Origin: a virus
DNA length: 64,000 bases
IMG/VR virus record: IMGVR_UViG_3300010354_000065
Span: 1 to 64,000 of that record
Reading direction: 5' to 3' (one strand)
Shown one piece after another: positions 8,836 to 16,758 of the stretch; the stretch's first letter is position 1; each line of letters starts with the position of its first letter. The translations under genes were made by a program, and so were the position numbers. Below the pieces are notes generated by a model that saw only the letters and a program-made list of their open reading frames with translations, ran no database searches and was not told the DNA's origin.

Positions 8836-9574
8836 GGAACCACTCGTTATACTATGTGTGAAGCTGGGATCAAAATATCATAGCCAGCTGGTGAATAATT
8901 TATATATCATGTGTGAAAAGACCATTACTCGTCCGTTCACAATGTTTTGTTATACAGACAACTACGAAGGCATAGACAAAAGAGTAAATATCGTCGAATA
9001 CGTAGAAAACAATTTTGACATTTTAGTGTATAATAAAATGTTTTTGTTTAGCAAAACGTTTAACGATCACTTACCTGACGGAGATAGATTATATTTTGAT
9101 TTAGATCTGATCATTAAATCAAACATAGATGATATAGTCAGTTACCAACAAGGTGATTTAACACTCATTGAGGCTGAATGGCGGCCGAGATGGGATTACG
9201 GGTTTCCTGTATTTCACCATCCATTCAACAGTAGCTGTATGACATGGAAAACAAAAAACGTTCAAAAAATATGGGATTATGTAATAAGAGACCCCGAACA
9301 TTTTATGACAAAATACAGATGGGGGATGGATTCTTTCTTATTTTACGAGAAGGAAAGTATAGGAGTTAATATACAATACTTTCCCTGCCGTAAATTTTAC
9401 TCTGCTTTATTTGGTATTGATATAGCAGAAAACTTGATATATGATCCGATCGAACTTGCATATAGAGAAAGCAAATTAAAGCATGTTGCAGACAAGATAC
9501 CCATTGTGTTGTTAAATGGACCAACAACACCAGATCATTACAACCATCTCTTCAAAAAGTATCACGCATCCTGA
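8834..9574 (+). CDS. Glycosyltransferase-like protein (GT-A type)
   Basis: The only plus-strand gene in the first 43 kb. The N-terminus (VILCVKLGSKYHSQLVNNLY, then PFTMFCYTDN) and a DxD-type motif (YFDLDLIIK, Asp89/Asp91) match phage nucleotide-sugar transferases of the GT-A fold; the C-terminal half has a WGMDSFLFYEKE segment. It may glycosylate DNA, a virion protein or a host surface glycan. The start is fixed because the family's first strand begins five residues in. It converges with and overlaps the 9562 gene by 13 bases. Confidence 0.65.
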   Translation: MEPLVILCVKLGSKYHSQLVNNLYIMCEKTITRPFTMFCYTDNYEGIDKRVNIVEYVENNFDILVYNKMFLFSKTFNDHLPDGDRLYFDLDLIIKSNIDDIVSYQQGDLTLIEAEWRPRWDYGFPVFHHPFNSSCMTWKTKNVQKIWDYVIRDPEHFMTKYRWGMDSFLFYEKESIGVNIQYFPCRKFYSALFGIDIAENLIYDPIELAYRESKLKHVADKIPIVLLNGPTTPDHYNHLFKKYHAS

Positions 9575-10194
9575 ATATCCTCACACATACTAGTCCACAT
9601 TCCTTCATGAGGGATGATATAACCAAGCGTGAGTCTTTCTTCTTCATGTGCACTAGCGCAATGCCAGTAAATTTTATCAGGCTCATGCCATGGACCATAG
9701 TAACCAACTTTGCAAGTCCACCCTGGCGAATCTTGCATTGTCACTATCTCCTTTGTGATTGGATCTTGGTACCTAAAAAAACCAGTACCCTTCTCTGACC
9801 ATGAAAGGAGGATATTATATCCAGGTGCGTTAGCATTGTGGTGCCAACCCATATATCCACCCTTCGGATATAACATCTTCACCGCGTTGTTTCTTGATCC
9901 AGACCAATTCAAAAGATCGTGATCTAATTTAATTAATGCTTGAGCTACTGATTGATGAGGTGGAGTAAATCTCATTAGGTCAACGCCACGTGTTTTTTCC
10001 GGAAAACCATCAACCTTTTTACCTTGCATATGAAGTAAGTACTCCGTACCACAAGCATATTCAGGCGTAACAGGCCCGTCCTTTCCAACGCCAGCATCGT
10101 ATGGATATTTTGAACGATCTACCTTTAAGAGCACCTGCAACCAATCATCTAAGATTTGTTTAAGCTCTGGATTGTTTATTTGGATCTCTTTCAT
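9562..10194 (-). CDS. Probable Fe(II)/2-oxoglutarate oxygenase
   Basis: A 210-aa protein with a double-stranded beta-helix pattern. Candidate iron ligands lie in GYMGWHHNANAPG (His118/His119) and YWHCASAHEEERLTLGYI (His178/His183), with Arg187 placed to bind 2-oxoglutarate. The usual HxD acid appears replaced by Asn (HHNAN), so activity or iron geometry may differ. It lies between two glycosyltransferases, suggesting a tailoring step on a glycan or virion protein. One of eight such proteins in the window. Confidence 0.55.
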   Translation of the reverse strand: MKEIQINNPELKQILDDWLQVLLKVDRSKYPYDAGVGKDGPVTPEYACGTEYLLHMQGKKVDGFPEKTRGVDLMRFTPPHQSVAQALIKLDHDLLNWSGSRNNAVKMLYPKGGYMGWHHNANAPGYNILLSWSEKGTGFFRYQDPITKEIVTMQDSPGWTCKVGYYGPWHEPDKIYWHCASAHEEERLTLGYIIPHEGMWTSMCEDIQDA

Positions 10195-10925
10195 TTTTTT
10201 GTCAGCCCTATGTTTTCATGTTTTGATGGGATTGTATGGTGCCAAAAAACTATTTCACCTTTGGCTTCTTTTGGCATGTAACCGTTTACAAAATTCCATC
10301 TTGCATCATCTTTAAACACGTCTACTTTCACGTCCAACTTGTCTACTGTCATGAGCTTCCAAAAAGTGAATTGATCCCATTGAGCAAACGATTTCCGACA
10401 CTCTTCCTCCGGGTAAGGCCATGGCTCTTTTCTCTGTGCCTTATAGTCAACCCACCATCTTCTCATAAATTCTAAAGTTTTGGGATTAGATCTATACATG
10501 AAAAAACCACCATGATACAACATTCGTCCTTGAGGGATTGTTGTACCACCTGGCCACCTATCTTCCTTACCATTGTAGGGGCGTATTTTAGTTATCAATA
10601 TGTCACAATCTTCGGGCATCTCATCCCATATCTTTGATACATCCGAATGCATACACTCCATATCCGCATCAACATACACAGTCAAATTTGTGTAAGGAGT
10701 TTTTGATAACGCATATAGTTTAGTACGTACATGACTGGGAACATCTTCAAAGATGACAATATCAAAAGATGATCTATCAGCGTGTTTTTCTAGCTCCGTT
10801 GTAGTAAACAAGGTTACATGAGCTTCAGGATAGTTATCTTTTATAGTTGCAGCAAGAAAGTTTGCTGAATCCAAATATTCTTTTAGTTGCGAAGCAACAA
10901 TCAAAAAACCATTACGAAGATCCAT
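10191..10925 (-). CDS. Glycosyltransferase-like protein with DxD motif
   Basis: The pattern TVYVDADMECM (Asp86/Asp88) is the metal and nucleotide-sugar binding DxD of GT-A enzymes, here of GT8-like appearance; an acceptor-side segment GGFFMYRSNPKTLEFMRRWW follows. I place the start at 10925 (ATG, with GGAG five bases upstream) rather than an earlier GTG at 10931. It follows the 10928 gene directly and precedes an oxygenase, forming a small modification cassette. Acceptor unknown. Confidence 0.65.
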   Translation of the reverse strand: MDLRNGFLIVASQLKEYLDSANFLAATIKDNYPEAHVTLFTTTELEKHADRSSFDIVIFEDVPSHVRTKLYALSKTPYTNLTVYVDADMECMHSDVSKIWDEMPEDCDILITKIRPYNGKEDRWPGGTTIPQGRMLYHGGFFMYRSNPKTLEFMRRWWVDYKAQRKEPWPYPEEECRKSFAQWDQFTFWKLMTVDKLDVKVDVFKDDARWNFVNGYMPKEAKGEIVFWHHTIPSKHENIGLTKK

Positions 10926-10927
10926 TT

Positions 10928-11365
10928 TCACTCCGATGTAGTTGCTGCTTCTTTTTGTGCAACATCAAGAAGCAATGCTGATGCCCAAGCCATTGCTTCG
11001 ACGTCACTTTTTGACTTTCTGATCTTTGACTTCAACTGTCTGTTATCAGAATTTTTAATAGAATCAATCTCAAAAATTTTTAACTTAGCAGCAAACAGCT
11101 CTTCTTGTTGCTTACGTTGTTGTTTTGCTAGTTCTTCTTGATGTTTTCGATCTCTCTCTGCATTGATCTCTTGAATTTTCTTACGCGTGTTAGCTTCTAA
11201 TTGCTCGTCCGTAAACTTTGCCTTGATCTCAACAAGATCTGGATTTGTTACATCGGACTCCGATATTGTTGCTTGTGCAACACGGCCATCATCATAATGA
11301 AATTCAGCAGAGATGACAGTTCTTGCATTGTTAATCCAATGCGGATTTGCGATTGTACGTTTCAT
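10928..11365 (-). CDS. Small coiled-coil protein downstream of giant repeat protein
   Basis: A 145-aa protein with a small N-terminal beta part (MKRTIANPHWINNARTVISA, then FHYDDGRV) followed by a long Lys/Glu/Gln-rich helix. I choose the ATG at 11365 because it overlaps the upstream stop as ATGA; a longer frame reaches 11380. Tight coupling to the 1796-aa repeat protein suggests a chaperone or small partner of it. I do not recognise a known family beyond this. Confidence 0.55.
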   Translation of the reverse strand: MKRTIANPHWINNARTVISAEFHYDDGRVAQATISESDVTNPDLVEIKAKFTDEQLEANTRKKIQEINAERDRKHQEELAKQQRKQQEELFAAKLKIFEIDSIKNSDNRQLKSKIRKSKSDVEAMAWASALLLDVAQKEAATTSE

Positions 11366-14300
11366 GCTGTTCTTACCCAAAGTTTAATTGATTGAATTGT
11401 CTCCGGAGTTGACATAATGGTCAACCCTGACCAGGCTGCTAGATATTGCCCTAATGCACTATTATATAGGCCAGTAAATAAAGAAGAAAACGAAGATACT
11501 GTACCTGTGAATGTTTTTGAGTATGATCCTGAAAAGCCAAGGATAGAAGTTCCTGTGTATGCGCCAGCGTAGTTTCCGGAATATGCCTGAGCGTACGTTG
11601 CTCCTGCATAAAGAGAGCTTGTAAACAACTTTCCATAAACACCAGCATATGTACCCGAGTATACATTAGTATACACTGGAAGTTGGTTATACAAGCCTGT
11701 AAAGAAATTTGAGAAGCTTCCGGTAAATAACCTACTATATGTGCTTGTGAACAAAGATCCAAAAGCCCCTGTAAACGCGCCGGTGAATTGTCCTACATAT
11801 GTACCACTAAATGCTCCGGTGAAATTTCTAGAGTACGCACCCGTATAGATTGACGTGTATCCCCCTGTAAATTGACCGGTGAAAGTCTGATTATAAGATC
11901 CACCAAACACACCGCTGAATACTTGATTAAAGGATCCAGCATAAACTCCTGTGAAAGTCTGGTTGAATATACCAGTATACGCGCCTGTAAAATTCTGGTT
12001 AAACACCCCTGTATATGCACCACTGAATGCACCAGTAAATGCTTGACTGTAAATTCCTGTATAATTACCAGTAAACGCTCCTGTATAGACTCCTGTAAAG
12101 AATCTACTAAACACCTGTGAATAAACACCAGTGAAAAAGCCCACATACCCTCCAGAAAACGCACCCGTATAATCAAAGGTGAAATTTCTTGAGAAGGCTT
12201 GGTTATAAACTCCTGTGAACGTTTGATTGAAAATACCTGTATAATTTCCAGAGAATGTGTTTGCGTATACGCCTGAATATATTCCAGTGAAGTTACCCTG
12301 ATAACTTCCTACATAAGCTCCAGCATACACACCAGTGAAAGCTCCAGTGTATCCTCCACTGAAAGCCCCCGTAAAGTTTCCTTGATATCCCCCTACAAAC
12401 ACTCCCGTGAAGGCTCCTGTGTATGCTCCAGCGTATGCTCCTGTAAATGAACCAAGATAACTTCCTGCATATGCGCCAGCGTATATGCCTGTAAAGGCAC
12501 CAGTGTACCCGCCTGAATAATTTCCTGTGAAGTTACCAGCGTACCCTCCAACATATGCGCCAGCATATATTCCTGTAAAGGCACCTGTGTATCCGCCTGA
12601 ATAATTTCCTGTAAAACTACCTTGATAGTTTCCTGCATATGCACCAGCATATATTCCTGTAAAGGCACCTGTGTATCCGCCTGAATAATTTCCTGTAAAA
12701 CTACCTTGATAGTTTCCTGCATATGCACCAGCGTATATCCCTGTAAAGGCACCAGTGTACCCGCCTGAATACGACCCGGTGAAAGAACCCTTATAACTTC
12801 CTGCATATGCACCAGCATATATTCCTGTAAACGACCCTACGTAACCACCCGAATAAATGCCTGTAAAGGTTTGTTGATACACTCCCGAATATAAACCAGT
12901 AAATGTTTGATTATATCCGCCAACGTATGCACCAGCGTACGAACCCACATATGACCCACTATACCCACCTGAATACGTACCGCTGAAAGCCTGTTGATAC
13001 ACACCTGCATATGTTCCTGTGAAATTACCAGCGTACCCACCTGAATATATTCCACTAAATGTTTGTGCGTAAGCTCCTGAATATATACCGGTAAAATATC
13101 CTATGTAACCACCTGAATACGTACCAGTGTAAACTCCAGCATAAATGCCTGTATAAGAACCTGTGTACGCACCTGTAAATGCTCTTGTATACCCACCAGA
13201 ATACGTACCAGTGAAATACCCTACGTAACCACCTGAGTAAATACCGGTAAAATATCCTATGTAACCACCAGAATATATTCCGGTGAATGCTCGAGTGTAT
13301 CCCCCAGAGTATAAACCAGTGAAGTACCCAACATAACTACCTAAGTACGTACCAGTGTAAACTCCGGCATAAATGCCTGTATAAGAACCTGTGTACGCAC
13401 CTGTAAATGCTCTTGTGTATCCACCTGAATATATTCCCGTGAATGTTTGGGCATACGCACCCGCGTAAGTTCCAGTAAAGTTACCTTGATATGATCCTGA
13501 GTAAAACCCTTGGTATGCCCCAGTGAATAATCTACTATACGTACCAGAATAACCACCAGTAAAGTTGCCTTGGTAATTTCCCACATACGACCCTGTAAAG
13601 AATCCAGCATAAACAGCTGTGTATGGTCCTACGAAAAGGTCAGAATATACGCCTGTATAAGATCCTGTCCACACTCTTGTCCAGCTTGACCCATATACAC
13701 CAATGTAGTTACCTGCATAGCTTCCGGAAAAAAATTGTCCTGTATAAGGATCTTGACGTGTTCGTGTATATGCTCCAGTAAATAGACGCGTGAAGGCTCC
13801 TTGATAATACCCAGTAAACCATGTTGCATAATAACCAACATAATATGCTGAATAATAACCAAGATATGATACGCCTGTCCACGGACTAGCAAAATAACGA
13901 GGTCGCGATCCCAAATAACCACCGGCGAAATACCCTATGTAACTACCTGCAAACGTTGGTGTGTAGGTGTTTTGATAGTTGCCTGCGTAAAATCCTTGGA
14001 AATTTCCTTGATACAATCCTGTAAAGACTCTTGAAAATCCTCGTGAGTATGTACCCGCATAAGCACCTGTAAACAGTCTACTGTATGTGCCAGAATATAT
14101 GCCAGTAAAGTTACCTTGATAGCTGCCTGAATAAAAACCAGCGTACGCACCTGTAAACAGTCTACTATATGTGCCAGAATATATGCCAGTGAAATACCCT
14201 ACATATCCTCCTGCATAAGCGCCGGTAAAGGTGTTGTTATACGCGCCAGAATATGTCCCAGCATAAGCGCCAGCATAGTATCCTGTGTAACCACCAGAGT

Positions 14301-16752
14301 ATGCACCCGTGAATGACTGCGCATACGCTCCTGCATATGCCCCAGTAAACGTTTGATTGTATGCGCCAGAATATGCACCGGTGAATGTTTGAGCATACGC
14401 ACCTGCATATGCACCAGTAAACGTTTGAGCATACGCTCCTGCATATATTCCCGTGAAAGTATTATTATATGAGCCAGAATATGTCCCAGCATAAGCGCCA
14501 GCATAATATCCCGTATAACCACCCGAATATACCCCAGTAAAGGTCTGTGCATATGCACCTGCATATCCACCTGTAAAGAAACCCACATAACCGCCGGTGT
14601 AAGCACCTGTAAATACACGGCTGTATACCCCAGCATATACACCGGTGAAATTACCTACGTAGAAACCAACGTATGCCCCCGTATACACACCTGTATATGT
14701 TCCCGAGTACGCGCCAGTATATGATCCAGAAAAAACTCGCGTGTATCCCCCTGAGTATGTTCCAGTAAATGATCCAACATACCCACCCGCATATGCGCCG
14801 GTAAACGTTTGATTGTATACGCCCGTATAGTTGCCTGTGTACGATCCCGTGAACAATCTACTATACGTACCAGCAAACGTTCCTGTAAATGTTTGGTTGT
14901 AGATACCAGTGTAGTTACCTGTGTAGCTACCAGTAAATAAACTACTATATGTACCAGCAAACGTTCCTGTAAATGTTTGGTTGTAGATACCTGTGTAGTT
15001 ACCCGTATACGAACCTGTAAACAATCTACTATACGTGCCAGCAAAATTTCCCGTAAACGTCTGATTGTAAATACCAGTGTAATTGCCTGTATAGCTACCT
15101 GTAAAGATCTGCGTGTATGTACCGGCAAATGTTCCTGTAAACGTCTGATTATAGACGCCGGTGTAGTTGCCGGTATAGGAGCCTGTAAATAAACTACTGT
15201 AAGTACCAACAAAACTACCAGTAAATGCTCGACTATACACACCTGTATAATTACCAGAAAATATAGTACTAAAGGTATTTAAAAATGTTCCTGTAAACGT
15301 TTGATTGTATATACCGGTGTAATTACCTGTATACGAACCTGTAAATAAACTACTGTATATGCTGGTGTAAGCCCCAGTGAAGAAACCTACATATCCACCA
15401 GTGTAAATTCCTGTGAACGCACCCGTATACCCACCGGTGAATTGACCGGTAAAGGCACCGGTGTAAGCTGCGGTAAATATCCTGCTATAAATTCCCGTAA
15501 ACGTTTGCGCATAAACACCACTGAAAGCACCAGTGAATCCACCTACATAATCTCCGCTGAAAGCCTGGTTGTATGTGCCCGCATATATCCCTGTAAACGC
15601 TCCTGTGAATTGTTGGTTGTATATACCTGTGTATATGCCTGTGAAATTGCCAACATATATCCCTGAATAAACACCCGAGAACTGTCCTGTATATGCTCCG
15701 GTGTATGTCCCTGAGAACGTTCCCGTATATCCGCCTGTGTATGCTCCTGTAAATGTTCCTGTGAAGCCTTGGTTATATGCGCCAGTATATGTTGTTGCAT
15801 ATTGTCCTGTAAATGTGCCTGTAAACTCGCTTGAATAAGCTCCGGTAAAGTTTGCAGAGAAGACATTGGTAAATTCACGTGAAAAAGTTGCACCATACGT
15901 TCCTGTGAAATCCCCAGTAAACTCACGAGAGAAAGCTTGTGTGTATGCACCAGTCCACGTAGCCGTGTAAGCTTGAGCGTTATAAGTTTGTGGTCTTATC
16001 TGTGAACGGGTATCATCAAACCCGCTTCCTGCCTGAACCCAAGTACCACCCGATGAAGGCATTGTTGTTGATAATTGATACGTACCAATACCCGTGCTTA
16101 CCATATAGTTTCGAGCGCGGTGAGTCAAAGACTGAATATTGGTATTTGACATCTCGCGCAAAGCACCAGAGTCCCATTTTAGTGGGCGTACAGATCCTCC
16201 TGAACCCTCAGAAGTTTTTTGCCAAAGAAAAGTCTCATTATCAAAATATGGTCGTTCAGTATTTTTTAACCGACCACGCGCTACCCAAGTACCTGTTGCT
16301 GGAGCCGTTGGCTGAAGAACATATGCTCCGACGCCTCCGTTAACAATGTAAGATACAGCTTTGGATATGATTGTGGTGTCGATGTCGGTGTTAGCCATTT
16401 GCTGAACACCATTCAAAGTACTATTCCAGCACACAGGACGAATCATTAACGGATCCGTTAGCGGACCACCGCCAGTTCTCTGATATATTGACGTATTTGA
16501 ATAAACTAGGTTTGCTTCGGATACTGGATGATCACCTATTTGTTGATCATAATAACTATCGGACCATGTTCCTATCAACGTTGAATTTGCTGGTATAAGA
16601 TCCCCAGGATTTTGAACAATTAATGATCCAATATCCTCTGACGAAGCAAAATCAGTACCAATAACATTGGACACAAGTCCGTCGATGTCCGTGTTAGACA
16701 TCTCCTGAAGACTGGACGTAGTTGTATTATAATAGAGCGGACGGAGCGGCAT
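11362..16752 (-). CDS. Giant aromatic-Gly tetrapeptide-repeat virion protein (1796 aa)
   Basis: The N-terminal 255 residues hold three copies of a domain of about 85 aa (RPL-x-YN...LQEMSNTDI...GTW); each copy includes a Q/R-EMSNT-type core. The next 1500 residues are an almost unbroken run of tetrapeptides [YF]-[TSAV]-G-x, about 380 units, with some units carrying Q, N or R (YNQTF, YSRLF). The last 25 residues (GLTIMSTPETIQSIKLWVRT) are non-repetitive and nearly match the end of the 953-aa neighbour (LWVRTA). Position among fibre genes suggests a long fibre or whisker. I do not recognise the repeat as a named family. Confidence 0.7.
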   Translation of the reverse strand: MPLRPLYYNTTTSSLQEMSNTDIDGLVSNVIGTDFASSEDIGSLIVQNPGDLIPANSTLIGTWSDSYYDQQIGDHPVSEANLVYSNTSIYQRTGGGPLTDPLMIRPVCWNSTLNGVQQMANTDIDTTIISKAVSYIVNGGVGAYVLQPTAPATGTWVARGRLKNTERPYFDNETFLWQKTSEGSGGSVRPLKWDSGALREMSNTNIQSLTHRARNYMVSTGIGTYQLSTTMPSSGGTWVQAGSGFDDTRSQIRPQTYNAQAYTATWTGAYTQAFSREFTGDFTGTYGATFSREFTNVFSANFTGAYSSEFTGTFTGQYATTYTGAYNQGFTGTFTGAYTGGYTGTFSGTYTGAYTGQFSGVYSGIYVGNFTGIYTGIYNQQFTGAFTGIYAGTYNQAFSGDYVGGFTGAFSGVYAQTFTGIYSRIFTAAYTGAFTGQFTGGYTGAFTGIYTGGYVGFFTGAYTSIYSSLFTGSYTGNYTGIYNQTFTGTFLNTFSTIFSGNYTGVYSRAFTGSFVGTYSSLFTGSYTGNYTGVYNQTFTGTFAGTYTQIFTGSYTGNYTGIYNQTFTGNFAGTYSRLFTGSYTGNYTGIYNQTFTGTFAGTYSSLFTGSYTGNYTGIYNQTFTGTFAGTYSRLFTGSYTGNYTGVYNQTFTGAYAGGYVGSFTGTYSGGYTRVFSGSYTGAYSGTYTGVYTGAYVGFYVGNFTGVYAGVYSRVFTGAYTGGYVGFFTGGYAGAYAQTFTGVYSGGYTGYYAGAYAGTYSGSYNNTFTGIYAGAYAQTFTGAYAGAYAQTFTGAYSGAYNQTFTGAYAGAYAQSFTGAYSGGYTGYYAGAYAGTYSGAYNNTFTGAYAGGYVGYFTGIYSGTYSRLFTGAYAGFYSGSYQGNFTGIYSGTYSRLFTGAYAGTYSRGFSRVFTGLYQGNFQGFYAGNYQNTYTPTFAGSYIGYFAGGYLGSRPRYFASPWTGVSYLGYYSAYYVGYYATWFTGYYQGAFTRLFTGAYTRTRQDPYTGQFFSGSYAGNYIGVYGSSWTRVWTGSYTGVYSDLFVGPYTAVYAGFFTGSYVGNYQGNFTGGYSGTYSRLFTGAYQGFYSGSYQGNFTGTYAGAYAQTFTGIYSGGYTRAFTGAYTGSYTGIYAGVYTGTYLGSYVGYFTGLYSGGYTRAFTGIYSGGYIGYFTGIYSGGYVGYFTGTYSGGYTRAFTGAYTGSYTGIYAGVYTGTYSGGYIGYFTGIYSGAYAQTFSGIYSGGYAGNFTGTYAGVYQQAFSGTYSGGYSGSYVGSYAGAYVGGYNQTFTGLYSGVYQQTFTGIYSGGYVGSFTGIYAGAYAGSYKGSFTGSYSGGYTGAFTGIYAGAYAGNYQGSFTGNYSGGYTGAFTGIYAGAYAGNYQGSFTGNYSGGYTGAFTGIYAGAYVGGYAGNFTGNYSGGYTGAFTGIYAGAYAGSYLGSFTGAYAGAYTGAFTGVFVGGYQGNFTGAFSGGYTGAFTGVYAGAYVGSYQGNFTGIYSGVYANTFSGNYTGIFNQTFTGVYNQAFSRNFTFDYTGAFSGGYVGFFTGVYSQVFSRFFTGVYTGAFTGNYTGIYSQAFTGAFSGAYTGVFNQNFTGAYTGIFNQTFTGVYAGSFNQVFSGVFGGSYNQTFTGQFTGGYTSIYTGAYSRNFTGAFSGTYVGQFTGAFTGAFGSLFTSTYSRLFTGSFSNFFTGLYNQLPVYTNVYSGTYAGVYGKLFTSSLYAGATYAQAYSGNYAGAYTGTSILGFSGSYSKTFTGTVSSFSSLFTGLYNSALGQYLAAWSGLTIMSTPETIQSIKLWVRTA
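11430..15985 (-). repeat. 12-bp period tetrapeptide repeat array (about 4.5 kb)
   Basis: DNA with strict 12-base periodicity encoding [YF]-[TSAV]-G-x. Higher-order units occur, for example 84-base blocks (7 tetrads) near 12560-12790 and 14800-15340, some nearly identical and some diverged mainly at synonymous sites. Confidence 0.9.
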
Positions 16753-16758
16753 TTTGTA

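Noticed and set aside
11450-15240. Several minus-strand frames of 70-195 aa within the tetrapeptide repeat array
   Set aside because: Out-of-frame readings of the 12-base repeat; the period keeps all frames open in places. No starts with ribosome sites.
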